The position numbers and the translations under genes are program-made. From Mucor racemosus (lineage: Eukaryota; Mucoromycota; Mucoromycetes; Mucorales; Mucoraceae): a DNA stretch of 64,000 bases. Below, piece by piece: positions 49,385-61,029 of the stretch. Below the pieces are notes generated by a model. It was not told the origin of the DNA, did no database searches, and worked only from the letters and a program-made list of their open reading frames with translations. Positions within the stretch are counted from its first letter, which is position 1, and each line of letters starts with the position of its first letter. Location of the stretch: the NCBI GenBank assembly GCA_027405735.1, contig JAPEHQ010000014.1, positions 682,001-746,000 on the forward strand. The letters run 5' to 3'.

Positions 49385-50640
49385 ATTCACAAGATAGGTC
49401 TAATTGATTGCTACTCTGCATTTTTTGTTTTAGCAAAAAACATTGATTTTTCATCGAGATAACCAAAATAATAGTTCTTATCACAGCTTAAAGCCTATCA
49501 TCACGGGGTTCCAAAATTTATTTGTTGAAATGAATGAAAAATGATTCAAAAAACAAAATTGTTTAAATGCTCACTAACTGCAAAGTAAGTCGACCTACGG
49601 TATTAAATAGTTTTTGTGCAGTTTTGGATTCTGCATCCACCTAAATAAAATTAAAATAAATGTTTCACATTAAATTTTGTGTAAAATGCAATTGAAATTT
49701 TGGAGGTTTTTTGAAGATACACATCACTTTTTATAAGCATATTTAAAATATAATTAATGGTAATAATGCGCAAAAAAATTATCTATCGATTAAGCTATTG
49801 TAAAAGTTTTTAGCTGTATTTTTCGTAGAGAAAACAAGATTTTTGTTCAAATTTTTTTCAGATTCAGAATTTGGGATGAGGGTATATAAGGGAAAAATGG
49901 AAGCTAGAAATGAAGGTATCTTTTTGTACACATTTTTTAGGATATCTCCACGAAAAATCAATATTTTAAAAAACTCTAAATTGGATCTGAGAGAGCTTAA
50001 CGAGCTTCATGACATGAATGCAAAAAAAAATGTTGCTCAATTTAACCAATATTTTGAAACCTACTATAGAAATGCCCAAAAAAATGAAAAAAAAATAAAA
50101 GTGCTCAGAATTTTTTTATATTCAAATATGTTATAGAGCATCTTAAAAAAAATAAGTTTTATTATTACAAAGTGTTAATATAGCTTAATGTTTTCTAGAG
50201 ATATGAAGCTTCAAAGTTTTTAATCCATTAGCAGTGAAATACGCGTAAAAATCTGAAACATTAGGGTTGAAAAATTAATACCAATTGTAAAAAATAGGAT
50301 ATTTCAGGATACTAGTTTTTGGATTAAAGCTGAACATCTCAGGTACATTGGCGTATAATTTTTTATTAATGTTATTTAGTAAAAAAAAAAGTTGGGTAGG
50401 GATGAGAAGTGAGACTCAATTTTCAAGGAAAAAGCAGTGAATTTTACCTCTTTTTGAGTTTTTCGTGAGATATAAAATAAATTTAGAAATAGGCAGCATA
50501 ATGCGTTTAATTTATATCTATTTAGAAGTGTTTAGGGTATATCCTAAAACATGTTTGGTATGAGGTGAGTTATAGAAAAGAGAGCGCACTCCGATTTTGA
50601 AGATTCGCAATATTGAAAATTAACCTTCTTGAAATTCATC
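49385..50640 (+). repeat. dispersed repeat E, longest copy
   Basis: Most complete copy. The plus-strand frame at 49,843-50,136 encodes 97 residues including MRVYKGKMEARNEGIFL and RISPRKINIL. Matching residues in copies 1 and 4 hint at a once-coding ORF. Function and element type unknown. Confidence 0.65.
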
Positions 50641-51767
50641 GGTTCTTGACTAAAATGTATCAAGAGGCATTTCAACAAATAAAGTATTATCTATCCATGG
50701 TTTCTGTTCCATTTCAAAGTGCTTCAAAATTCATGTTATATAATTTGGTTTTTTTTTATTGACCATTTGAAACAAAAGTATATATATAAAAAAAAACATT
50801 ACCAAAGGAACATATTTACTTTCCCAATATCAGATGTTCCTGAAAGGGGCAATTTGACAAAGATTATGATAATACTGTACTTTGTATATCCCATCCATTT
50901 TATGTCATTTGTATACATCATACCTTTTTGGTATATGATATCCGAATACGGATTAGCAAGTAGATCTAGTAATATTTCTGTCATCAAGCCTAGCTCACAA
51001 GCAATTTTTTTTTACTTACTATTGCTTTTATGATCTCAATGTTTTATTTCTAGTTTTTATAGCATTAAAAAAGGCGTCGCTTTTGTAAAGCATTCAACAA
51101 TGCGATATTATTATTTTCTCATGCAAAATTGGTTTTGAAGGTAAAATATTTAGCAATTTGAAATTTACTAAAATATACAATGGTGTAAAGTGAATTTTTA
51201 ACGCTTTGATAGCCATTCCGAGCTTTACTGCAATAGTGCCCGATAATTCAAATGCCTATTTAAACAATCAAAAACTGAAAAATGTCATCATCATATGCTT
51301 GAAAATTTATCACTCTTTAAAGTAAAGCATTCAATAAATGATAGATTCAAATATCTAATCTTGGAATACATGTACACATTAAGATCTCACAATTGAAAGG
51401 TCTGCCATGCTAATTGGCCAATTGGTCTTTTTAGGCAATGAAAGATGCTTATAAATGCTATTTGTTTGAATTCTCAATTGATTGTAAAAATTCCATAACA
51501 TTCTAGCAAATGATTATAATTTCCTCAAATAAGATGTGATCAAATTTAATAAAAATTTCTACAAACTACTAGACCATTTAAACCATAAACCCCTTCGCAG
51601 CCCGCAGCTATTTTTGAAGATAAAAGTAAGCTATAAACATTACTTTTTTAAGACATTGCATCATTTCCCAATCAAGTACAAACACAGATCAAAGCTAAAA
51701 CATTTCAATATACTTCTCAATTAAAACAAGTAAATATCCAATCAAACAGCTCGAAATGTCTGGCAAG
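50641..51767. other. intergenic region upstream of Hsp70
   Basis: No gene recognised; ordinary AT-rich DNA. Confidence 0.4.
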
Positions 51768-51875
51768 TTCTTTCACTTTCTCGCGGATTCTACTACTTTC
51801 GTTAACTCAGCCAATCAATGCGTTTGGAACTTGCTAGTATTCCTTATTAGACTCCACCAAAATTACATATAAAAG
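51768..51875 (+). promoter_or_regulatory. Hsp70 promoter: step-type heat shock element, CCAAT, TATA
   Basis: TTC triplets occur at 51,768, 51,778, 51,788 and 51,798, exactly 10 bases apart, the spacing of a step-type heat shock element. A CCAAT lies at about 51,811 and a ggaac...attcc pair at 51,825-51,843. TATAAAAG is at 51,868-51,875, 63 bases ahead of the start codon. Binding by heat shock factor is inferred. Confidence 0.65.
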
Positions 51876-51937
51876 GTACCTAAGTTTCACTTTCCAAAGT
51901 TGATTTTCATTATCTTTTATTAGAAATATATACAAAA

Positions 51938-53896
51938 ATGTCTGAAGGAAAAGCTATTGGTATTGATTTAGGTACCACTTACTCTTGTGTCGGTGTCTGG
52001 CAAAACGATCGTGTTGAAATCATTGCAAACGATCAAGGTAACCGTACTACTCCCTCTTATGTTGGTTTCACTGATTCCGAACGTCTTATTGGTGATGCTG
52101 CTAAGAATCAAGTCGCCATGAATCCTTACAACACTGTCTTCGATGCTAAGCGTCTTATCGGTCGTCGTTTCGCTGATTCTGAAGTTCAAGCTGATATGAA
52201 GCACTGGCCTTTCAAAATTGTCGATAAGGAAGGTTTGCCCATCATTCAAGTTGATTATAAGGGTGAAACCAAGACTTTCACTCCTGAAGAAATCTCTTCC
52301 ATGATTCTCGTCAAAATGAAGGAAACTGCTGAAGCTTATCTCGGTACTACCGTCAAGAACGCTGTTATTACTGTTCCTGCTTACTTTAATGATTCTCAAC
52401 GTCAAGCTACTAAGGATGCTGGTTTGATTTCTGGTATGAATGTTCAACGTATCATCAACGAACCTACTGCCGCTGCCATTGCTTATGGTTTGGACAAGAA
52501 GGTCGAAGGTGAGCGTAATGTATTGATTTTCGATTTGGGTGGAGGAACTTTCGATGTTTCCCTTTTGACTATTGAAGATGGTATCTTTGAAGTCAAGGCT
52601 ACTGCTGGTGATACTCATTTGGGTGGTGAAGATTTCGATAACCGTCTTGTTTCTCACTTTATGCAAGAATTCAAGCGTAAATTCAAGAAGGATATTGCTG
52701 GTAATGCTCGTGCTGTTCGTCGTCTTCGTACTGCATGTGAACGTGCAAAGCGTACCTTATCTTCTGCTGCTCAAACTACTATTGAAATTGATTCCCTCTT
52801 TGAAGGTGTTGATTTCTATACTTCTTTGACTCGTGCTCGTTTCGAAGAATTGAACCAAGATCTCTTCCGTAACACTATGGATCCCGTTGAAAAGGTTCTC
52901 CGTGATTCCAAGATCGATAAGGCTTCTGTCCATGATATTGTTCTCGTTGGTGGTTCTACTCGTATCCCCAAGGTTCAAAAGTTAGTTTCTGATTTCTTCA
53001 ACGGTAAGGAACCCAACAAGTCTATCAACCCTGATGAAGCTGTTGCCTATGGTGCCGCTGTTCAGGCTGCTATTCTTTCTGGTGATACCTCTGAAAAGAC
53101 TCAAGATCTTCTTCTTTTGGATGTTGCTCCTCTTTCTCTCGGTATTGAAACTGCTGGTGGTGTCATGACTCCTCTTATTAAGCGTAACACTACTGTTCCT
53201 ACCAAGAAGTCTGAAGTTTTCTCTACCTATGCTGATAACCAACCTGGTGTCCTTATTCAAGTCTTTGAAGGTGAACGTGCTCGTACCAAGGATAACAACA
53301 TTCTCGGTAAGTTCGAACTTTCTGGTATTCCCCCTGCTCCTCGTGGTGTTCCTCAAGTCGAAGTTACTTTCGATGTTGATGCTAACGGTATCTTGAACGT
53401 CTCTGCTCTTGATAAGACTACTGGTAAATCTAACAAGATTACCATTACTAATGATAAGGGCCGTCTCTCCAAGGAAGATATTGAACGTATGGTCAATGAT
53501 GCTGAAAAGTATAAGGCTGAAGATGAAGAGGCTGCTGCTCGTATCCAAGCTAGAAATGGTCTCGAATCTTATGCTTATAACCTCCGTAACACTCTTCAAG
53601 ATGAAAATGTTGGTGGCAAGTTACCTGAAGAAGATAAGGAAAAGATCAAGAGTGCTTCTGATGAGTGTATCAAGTGGTTAGATGATTCTCAAGAAGCTTC
53701 CAAGGAAGAATATGAGTCTCGTCAAAAGGAACTCGAAGAAGTTGTTAACCCCATTATGATGAAGTTCTATCAAGCTAATGGTGGTGCTCCCGGTGCTGCT
53801 CCCGGTGGTGGTGCTCCCGGTGGTTTCCCTGGTGCTGCCCCTGGCGGTGCTCCTGATGCCTCTGCTGATGGACCTTCCATCGAAGAAGTCGATTAA
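51938..53896 (+). CDS. cytosolic Hsp70 chaperone (Ssa type)
   Basis: ATP-driven chaperone of 652 residues with no intron, as is common for heat-induced genes. N-terminal ATPase: [14 protein letters not shown], then [10 protein letters not shown] and [13 protein letters not shown]. The substrate-binding domain has the usual [10 protein letters not shown] core. The tail is a GGAPG-rich linker ending in EEVD, the TPR co-chaperone docking signal of cytosolic forms. There is no signal or targeting peptide. Codon use is strongly C/T-ending, fitting high expression. The upstream region carries a step-type heat shock element. Confidence 0.97.
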   Translation: MSEGKAIGIDLGTTYSCVGVWQNDRVEIIANDQGNRTTPSYVGFTDSERLIGDAAKNQVAMNPYNTVFDAKRLIGRRFADSEVQADMKHWPFKIVDKEGLPIIQVDYKGETKTFTPEEISSMILVKMKETAEAYLGTTVKNAVITVPAYFNDSQRQATKDAGLISGMNVQRIINEPTAAAIAYGLDKKVEGERNVLIFDLGGGTFDVSLLTIEDGIFEVKATAGDTHLGGEDFDNRLVSHFMQEFKRKFKKDIAGNARAVRRLRTACERAKRTLSSAAQTTIEIDSLFEGVDFYTSLTRARFEELNQDLFRNTMDPVEKVLRDSKIDKASVHDIVLVGGSTRIPKVQKLVSDFFNGKEPNKSINPDEAVAYGAAVQAAILSGDTSEKTQDLLLLDVAPLSLGIETAGGVMTPLIKRNTTVPTKKSEVFSTYADNQPGVLIQVFEGERARTKDNNILGKFELSGIPPAPRGVPQVEVTFDVDANGILNVSALDKTTGKSNKITITNDKGRLSKEDIERMVNDAEKYKAEDEEAAARIQARNGLESYAYNLRNTLQDENVGGKLPEEDKEKIKSASDECIKWLDDSQEASKEEYESRQKELEEVVNPIMMKFYQANGGAPGAAPGGGAPGGFPGAAPGGAPDASADGPSIEEVD

Positions 53897-54354
53897 ATCA
53901 ATTCATACAATTCAATTTTTTAAACCACTTTATTGCTATTAACTAATTTTATACAAGCAATTTCTTATATATATTTTTCATCATTCCCCTTTTTTTGCTA
54001 CTTTATTTACATACTACCCTTTCTCACATAAAAAAAAGCCTTATGCTTAATTGAAAATAGAAGAATAAAACATCTTTGTATTTTGTACACTATAAAAATC
54101 TCTGGATTTTTTTTTTTTCATTGTTTATTTTGAAGAATTATTTGAGCACTTGATTTGGTATAAATTATTATAATAACTATAATTGGAAATAAACATTAGA
54201 TGTTGATCTTTATTCAGATATTTTCATGTGGTTGTCATTCCTTGGAAAATCCTGCATTCTGCTCATGTTACACCAAAATTTTTCAATAATGATCTCCATT
54301 GTATGCTGGTATTGAAAATGTACTACCCATAAAAATAATGAAATATTTAAACGT
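53897..54354. other. Hsp70 3' flank
   Basis: T-rich 3' untranslated DNA with candidate aataaaa signals near 54,063; nothing else. Confidence 0.4.
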
Positions 54355-54545
54355 TTATTGAATACGATGCTTATTAGCTGTTAAATACTCTTCCAAAGTC
54401 TCTGGTTTTCTACCCAAGAGGATTTCAATAGATGGAATCACTCTAGAAAGATCTATAGTCAATAAATTATCGCACAAATCAAGAAGATTGGTAACAACTT
54501 AGTACCAATGTTGCCAGTACCACCAATAATCTCAATTTCAACCGA
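54355..54545 (-). pseudogene. NmrA-like NAD(P)-binding protein, internally deleted remnant
   Basis: The minus strand starts with a Rossmann N-terminus (EIIGGTGNIGTK) and, after a short stretch in another frame, jumps to a C-terminal piece (VIPSIEILLGRKPETLEEYL) ending at TAA. In NmrA-like/SDR proteins these parts are separated by over 200 residues, so the centre has been lost. There is no start codon or full domain. The family call rests on the GGTGNIG motif and the typical LGR-P-TLEEY ending. Confidence 0.6.
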
Positions 54546-54690
54546 GATGTGAAATATTTTATTTGAGGAATGTTTTGTATATGTGTAACTCTAGTATAGA
54601 TGAATCTCATACAGTAAAATTAATAAACACAATGAATTTATCAATGATATTATTTCTCATTCACTCTCTTTCTAAAAAGTATTGAGAACT

Positions 54691-55326
54691 ATGCAAATCA
54701 AAGCTGTCGCTATTTGTGTTGCTACGAAGCTTTTGTATCCAAATTCAGTGTTTGCTTTACCTATGCAAGAAGATCATGAAGCAAAAAATGCAGATTGTTC
54801 ATCTTCCCTTTCTGCTGCAGCATCAGCTAGTAGTGCATCTTATTTAGCGCAGCCAAGTCAATTAGCATTACCATATGATGTCGTATGTATTCTAATTTTG
54901 AATTGATCAAGATGTTTTCTTTAGTTAATATGTGTTGTTCTAGAATGCAAGTGATGTAGCTGAGTCGCATCATGTTGTATTTGCCAATAGTCTTTCTCAA
55001 TATATATTTTGGCTGGTTAGATCAATTTTTGAGTACCCCCCGAAAGAGTCAACATGACCAATAGACCTAAAGTATTCCAAGCTGATACTCTCAATAAATG
55101 AGATGGTAATGATAAAGATGAAGAGGATGATGATGAGTACAGTGGATACAATGAATACAATAAATATAATGAATACAATAAATATAGTGAATACGATGAT
55201 GATGATAAAAGTGGAGAAAACCACTGGAAAAGTGAACGTCTTCATAAACAAGATAATGCTTCCAGATTTGAAGATAAATTTCGCTTTATGCTCGATTTTT
55301 TCGTACTTTCTCAAGGTAAATTGCTG
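54691..55326 (+). pseudogene. decayed secreted protein with acidic Asp/Glu/Tyr/Asn repeats
   Basis: ATG at 54,691 opens a signal-peptide-like N-terminus (MQIKAVAICVATKLLYPNSV, then FALP). An intron-like GTATGT...TTCTAG (54,884-54,944) leads to NASDVAESHH. The frame then stops, and another frame at 55,107-55,240 encodes an acidic stretch with YNEYNKYNEYNKYSEY repeats, DDDD and GENHWKSE. Layout and the HWK element echo the intact gene at 56,688. Probably a broken paralogue. Confidence 0.5.
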
Positions 55327-55329
55327 TGA

Positions 55330-56296
55330 TACCTCTCGGTTATGTTCCTGATTTCCGTAAGAAAGTACTTGCCAATTTCAACGGTTGCGATGAGGATGAA
55401 CTTTGTTTAGTAGAAGATGCCATGTCATTCTTTTTAGATTTATATCTTAAAGAACACAATTTAATTATAAACAAGTAATTACACAACTCAAAAATAATAT
55501 CAAGGCTAATGAGAATATTATAAAGCAAAATTCTCTTGTTGATTTGAGTCATATGCGTAACCAGGTGATTCAAAAAGACACAATAGGTTTTAACTATATT
55601 CAATTCCGAGGTTACGAAGCAATTATCGATACAGAGATACTTAATTTGTGTCTACCAGAAACACAAGTTGCAGATCGTGCTTTAGTTCTGTATCTTCGTT
55701 GTATTGAAAATAATTCAGATCGCTTGGTAGGCGTACCATAAGATCGTTTGCAGTTTATATCTGATAGCCTTAAGTTGACTATTCCCAAATTAGTCACCCC
55801 TAAACAGCGCACCGAGTTAAAAGCCATTATTGATAATCTGTTGAAGCCTTATTTTGAATCTGCTACGCCATCTGCTGCCTGGAAAAATCAAGATACCAAC
55901 AGATTTAGGTCTCGAACCTTTTCTAGAGATTCTGAATTAAAATATATTTTTTCTGCAAATATACAAGATGTATATGCTATTGCAACTATCAAGGAATTGA
56001 TATCGCTTAAGAATCAAATTATTTATCAAGCAAGCAAAAAAAAAAGATGATGCAAGAACAAGGTCTATTATGGAAAACATTGCTAACTCTTATTTTGAAC
56101 CCTCAGCTTGAAGCTAAATTAATTGCAGCTTTAAATGCTGATAATTACTTTCGCAAACAAGATAAAGAATTTGCTGCGCTGATCAAGGAATATAAAGAAC
56201 TTATAATTGATTTTCTTGAATATTTTACCTGTTCCTGATTCCGATAAAAAAGATTTGGAAGAATATATTAGATTTAAGGCTGATAAAGTCAAATAA
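55330..56296 (+). pseudogene. unrecognised gene broken by stops and frameshifts
   Basis: Long colinear coding-like segments in shifting frames: 55,330-55,480 (LGYVPDFRKKVL...), 55,500-55,738, 55,741-56,045 and on to 56,296. Breaks include TAA at 55,478, TAA at 55,739, a frame change at the A-run 56,037-56,046 and later stops. The encoded helical, charged protein matches no family I know. It may be the same original gene as the preceding fragment or a neighbour. Confidence 0.5.
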
Positions 56297-56601
56297 TAAT
56301 ATTACAATTATAATAATAAAGAATAAGACCCAAGTTGATATTTTAATTCTACACATGAAATTGACAACATTTTAATTCTTTTGTTATGTACATAATGTTA
56401 CCATTTATTTTTATTTATAGAAATAGTATTAAATATAGTATATATATGATTTTGCAGCCTAACAATATAAACCGTTTATTTCGTATATTTAAAAAAGTGC
56501 TCGGTAATCCATAGGCATATTGTTAATCCAAATGCTTAAATATTACAAATAGATATTTCGGCTTACTTCCTTGATGTGATGTAATGTCAATCAGAAAGTT
56601 G

Positions 56602-56609
56602 TATATAAA
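56602..56609 (+). promoter_or_regulatory. TATA box
   Basis: TATATAAAG lies 80 bases ahead of the 56,688 start codon, followed by a CAA-rich leader, a typical strong fungal promoter layout. Confidence 0.55.
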
Positions 56610-56687
56610 GAGGATTCAATTCTGATCAATCTCAAAAAAAATCAATCAACTCTACTGATCTACTCAACAACAACAACAAATTACAAT

Positions 56688-57260
56688 ATGCTTCAATTCA
56701 TCTCTATTGCCATGTTTGCTTTGATGGGCTTCTCTCCTCTTGCAAACGCTGCTCCCACTCACTCCAATGCAGTCGCTATGAATGAATCTCCTGCAATTGC
56801 CTCTTCTGCTGCAATTCCTAACACCTGGAATCAACAAGACATTGAAAACATTCTTTCTGCTCGTATTGCTAAAGCAATGGAAAAGGATACCATGATCATG
56901 GTCAAGCGTGCTGACGAAGATGGCAGTGCTCCTCTTAGTTTGGATACCTTGTTCAGAAGTCTATTTGATAACGTTATCAACCATATCATTGAAGTTACTC
57001 CTTTGAATGATATTGTTCATGGCAATTACGACTTTTTGTATCAAATCTTTTTGGGTAAGGTTCAAGAAATCCTTACTGGTGCCCCAGCTGATGGCTCTTC
57101 CGCTCCTTCCGATGAAGGTGATAGTGAATATGATGAAGATGATGAGGATAATGATGAGGATAACGATGATGAAGATGAGGACGAGGATGATGAGGACGAG
57201 GATGATGATAATGAAGATGAAAAAAAGCACTGGAAGCACAGCGATGAAGATGACGAGTAA
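56688..57260 (+). CDS. small secreted acidic protein, unknown function
   Basis: 190 residues, single exon. Residues 1 to about 21 form a signal peptide (MLQFISIAMFALMGFSPLANA with cleavage before APTHS). The middle (about 40-140) is a mixed helical region with no Cys. The C-terminal third is almost pure Asp/Glu with a few Asn, ending KKHWKHSDEDDE. Such tails can bind cations or basic partners, but no function is known. Strong promoter features precede it. Relatives that have decayed lie on both sides. Confidence 0.75.
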   Translation: MLQFISIAMFALMGFSPLANAAPTHSNAVAMNESPAIASSAAIPNTWNQQDIENILSARIAKAMEKDTMIMVKRADEDGSAPLSLDTLFRSLFDNVINHIIEVTPLNDIVHGNYDFLYQIFLGKVQEILTGAPADGSSAPSDEGDSEYDEDDEDNDEDNDDEDEDEDDEDEDDDNEDEKKHWKHSDEDDE

Positions 57261-58541
57261 ATGCCTATCTTCTTTTTCTGATAAAATGAAAATGCCATAT
57301 TATATCTGTAGTTTCCCAATCCCAAAAAAAATTCTATTATTACCATCTTTTTTAAATAAATAAAAAAACTCACAGAGTTTTGTTTGAGTGCTTAAAATTG
57401 AACAATATTATGTTTCTGTATATCTCATGTTTCAATTTAATGATAATGAAATTCGATTTTGAACCTAACCCCTTGATTTTCTAAACAACCACAACAATCT
57501 TTTTTCTTCGGTGGTAATCTATCAAATATTATACAGCTCTGATAGATTTTCTCTGGTTTTATATGCTGTATTTGCAATAAGAACAAAATAGCAAACAATT
57601 CATTGCAAAATCAGCTTTCCGATGTACGATATATACAAAATTATTCGTTTCCCTTGAAAAAATATTCGAAATCTTGTAAAATATACTTTGAATTATATAT
57701 GCTTTTTTTTTTAGTTTGACAATATGAAAATATATATTTCTATTTTTTAATTGCCATGAAATACTCTTGTTGGGTTTATCAGCACGACAAATATTGGAAT
57801 GTACATAATCAAACACATACCGGAGTTTAAACTTTTGACAGGTACATCCAAAATTGGTAATGTTGATTTGACATTTACATTCAGCTCAGGGGTAATCTTC
57901 TTTTTGGTTTAAAGCATTGAAAATTGGCTAGTATCAACTATACACTTCAGTTCTCGTTATTGTTTGAGACTGAAAATTGTCGCATTTGATACTTCAATAT
58001 TTGTTGGATATACGTTTTATATTATTTTCTGAAAAAATGCTATGGGTTTGTAGGCATGCTATCAATTTAGAATTATACACAATTTTGCGTTTATGCAGAA
58101 GCTTATTAAATTTAAAGGTACTACATTAATGTGGTCTTTGTCTGCCAATGTTTGATACATATACTGTACATTTTCATTTGATTAATCGTATTTAAAAGCA
58201 TTTGGGAATATTCTTTTATGAGAAAACCTCTTCTGGTACATTATATAAAAGCACTAACTTGAAAATGTCACTATTGCTATTTATGAAAGAGTATTCAGAT
58301 ATATAGCACTGTTTCAATCAAGAATTTCAGAGATATATCCAAAACAATAAAGTTACTCTTTAATGCCTTGGTATAGAGCACATTAAATAAAATTTCAATT
58401 CTAAACAATTCTATTTTAAAAGATTCCTTGATCATAACATTTATATACAGGTCAAGAATGAAATCAACTGAATAAAATACGATCGTTAAAAAATCTTTTT
58501 TTTTTCATTTGTTTGCCAAACAGCAATATAAGCCTCAAAAC
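57261..58541. other. intergenic region
   Basis: No gene recognised on either strand. Confidence 0.4.
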
Positions 58542-59170
58542 ATGGTGAAGCTCATTGTAAATCATGCAATTTTTGTAGTAGCAGTTATTTATTGGTTCAA
58601 AACAACTCAAGCTATACCTTTTTGCTGATTCCAGATACTATTGTAATAAGGGCCGTCTTAAAAACCAACGCATCCGAGATCTCTTCAAAACCACCGCAAG
58701 CAAATAATGCAGAATTATTTGGTTAATCCGAATATACATTGTTGTCATCGCCCTTAAGAGTGGTGGAAATAGACGATGATAATACACCAAATCCTATTTT
58801 CGAAGCAATGCTTAATAATATCACCATATTGAATAATCTCGATAACTTGAGAGTGCATCAACAAAGATTATCCTTCAGAGTTGGTTAGATGCGCTTGGAT
58901 ACTATACTAACCCAAATATTTTTTTAAGTGTGGAATCCAAACTTGATAGCCTTGTTCTCGATTTCAAACCTTAAACTACTTCGTTTAATAGATTTAGGTT
59001 TTGGCACTAGATTTTTTAGCTTATCCGGGCCTTGGTATATAGTATTATACCGCCCTTGAATTACCTCGCATTCAAATGAAATGATCAACATAATTCCATC
59101 CACTGCGATTCGATGACAAAGAGGGGACTTTATTGCTATTATCGACCAAATCACCTCCAAATTTCTCAGT
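58542..59170 (+). pseudogene. decayed secreted protein gene
   Basis: ATG at 58,542 begins a signal-peptide-like MVKLIVNHAIFVVAVIYWFK and soon meets a stop. Downstream one frame (58,630-58,920) reads coherently through TNASEISSKPPQANNAELFG, a TAA, then EIDDDNTPNPIFEAML..., a TAG and a TAA. This looks like a secreted protein gene with at least three stops, near the intact secreted gene at 56,688. Homology to it is not proven. Confidence 0.45.
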
Positions 59171-59310
59171 AATGATAATTTAAGTCAATTTTATACGACT
59201 AAAGGAAGTTTATTGATTTAGACAAGACAAAAAAAAAGGGGGAGGAGAATCCACGTTACAATGGTTTTTTTGTTTTATATACAACTTTTTTTTGTTTAAT
59301 TAAGAAAGAT

Positions 59311-61029
59311 TTATAATTTGTAAATGATGTTTCTGTCTTGTACATCAGTTAAGTCTAAATGAACATCGAATTTTTCAGAAGGTGGTTCAGCAAAGCGACG
59401 TCTATTTTCTCTCGACATGATAAAAAACAGAGAATAGATGCAGCAAATAATGAATACATTGGATACACAAAAACCAATCATGGCGCCCCAATAAGTTGGC
59501 GCTGTATTTGCTGTCATCATGAGAGGACCAACAAAGTTACCAATTGTCATGGCTAACGTATTCGTGCCATTATAAAAGACCTTCTTTGTGTAACCAGATA
59601 CATTATTCGAAGTTAATGTTAGTATAATAGTAGATACACCAGCCATAGCCCAACTAAGGTAGAAACCGACAAGTTTAGGCGGTCCAGGAATAGCAGCCAT
59701 GAGAATGCAACCTAGAAGTGAAATAGAACTCATAAAGATACCAGTGAATGCAATTCTTTTATATTTGGTGGCAACAAAAACTGCCGCCATTGCAAAGATA
59801 CATGCAGCAATACCGTTAGGGATTTGAAGAATAATGGCCATAAAAGACTATTGAAAATGTTAGCAATGATCATACTGTTTTTTCTTGGAAACTTACAGAA
59901 AAACCAAGGCCTTCAACAAGTAGCGTACTAAAAGTGACCAAACCACCATTTTGAAGGCTATTAAATAATTGAGCAAAGAAAATGAGATACAAACGAGGTT
60001 CTTTGAGGGCTTCAATCATATGTTCTCTCTTGATTTCTTTGTTACGAACAACACAATTATCTCGAGATCTTTCTTGTACAATTTCTTTTTCCTTATCTGT
60101 AAGCCTCAATACTTTGCTATTAACATCGTCAACCAAAAAGAGGAATGTAATGACACCAATGACAATGGTAGCAGCGCCGAATACAATGTAACCCCTAGAA
60201 AATAGGATTAGTATTTATATAAATGCTTTATTTTATGTATATACCATCTCCAAGCACGCAAACCAGCAGCACCATCCAAGTGAGCTAAACCATATGAAAT
60301 TAGTACACCAAAGACAGTACCCATTCCTGTGCCCACCAAAGTAAAAGCAAAGCAAAACGCTTGTTCCGAGCGACGGTAGAGAGTGTTCAATATGATGTAA
60401 ATACAAGGATATGTTACACCTTCAAAGAAACCAAGCAAGAATCTTAAACCAAGCAATTGAGCAAAATTGCTGCAAGCAGCAGTGGCACACATTACACATC
60501 CACCAATAAATAGGATTGTACCGAGGTATTTACCAATAGGTAGTTTTTGAATCAAGTAATTATTGGGCAACTATTTTAATATAGACATTATATTTGAATT
60601 TACAATTCAACATTTAATAGTGCAATACAGATATACGGTACTTTACCTGAACTACAAAATACCCTAGATAGAAAATTGAACCTAACCAACTGAATTGATC
60701 GCCAGTGAGATTGGCATCTTCCATGATACCTAAAACGGCCGCAACACTAAGCGCTGATTTATCGCAAAACTATAAACATTGGGAAAAAGGTTTGTCAGAA
60801 TTGCACATTTTTAAAAATATAATATGACATCTACTTGGATGAAAATGATAAGAAAAACAATAGGCAAAACTATCCAATTGAGCTTTTCAAGGAATTTCAG
60901 TTCTTCTACTGATTTTACTGGAGGCATTTGAGTTGAATCAAATTCACTAAATGCTTCAATTATGGATGAATTTTGATCTTGTTGAATATCTTTGACATGT
61001 TCTTTATATTCAGGAGAATCTTTCTCCAT
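59311..61029 (-). CDS. MFS permease, anion:cation symporter (Dal5/Tna1-like) family
   Basis: Plasma-membrane transporter for small organic anions such as vitamins, allantoate or nicotinate; the exact substrate is unknown. Five exons (61,029-60,835, 60,769-60,647, 60,570-60,245, 60,194-59,897 and 59,847-59,311) give 492 residues with about 12 hydrophobic segments. An acidic cytosolic N-terminus precedes FLEKLNWIVLPIVFLIIFIQ, then FCDKSALSVAAVLGI (family signature of transmembrane helix 1-2), LLGLRFLLGFFEG in helix 4, and the long central loop with NSKVLRLTDKEKEIV. The C-terminal part ends with a short cytosolic tail. All splice phases agree. Confidence 0.9.
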
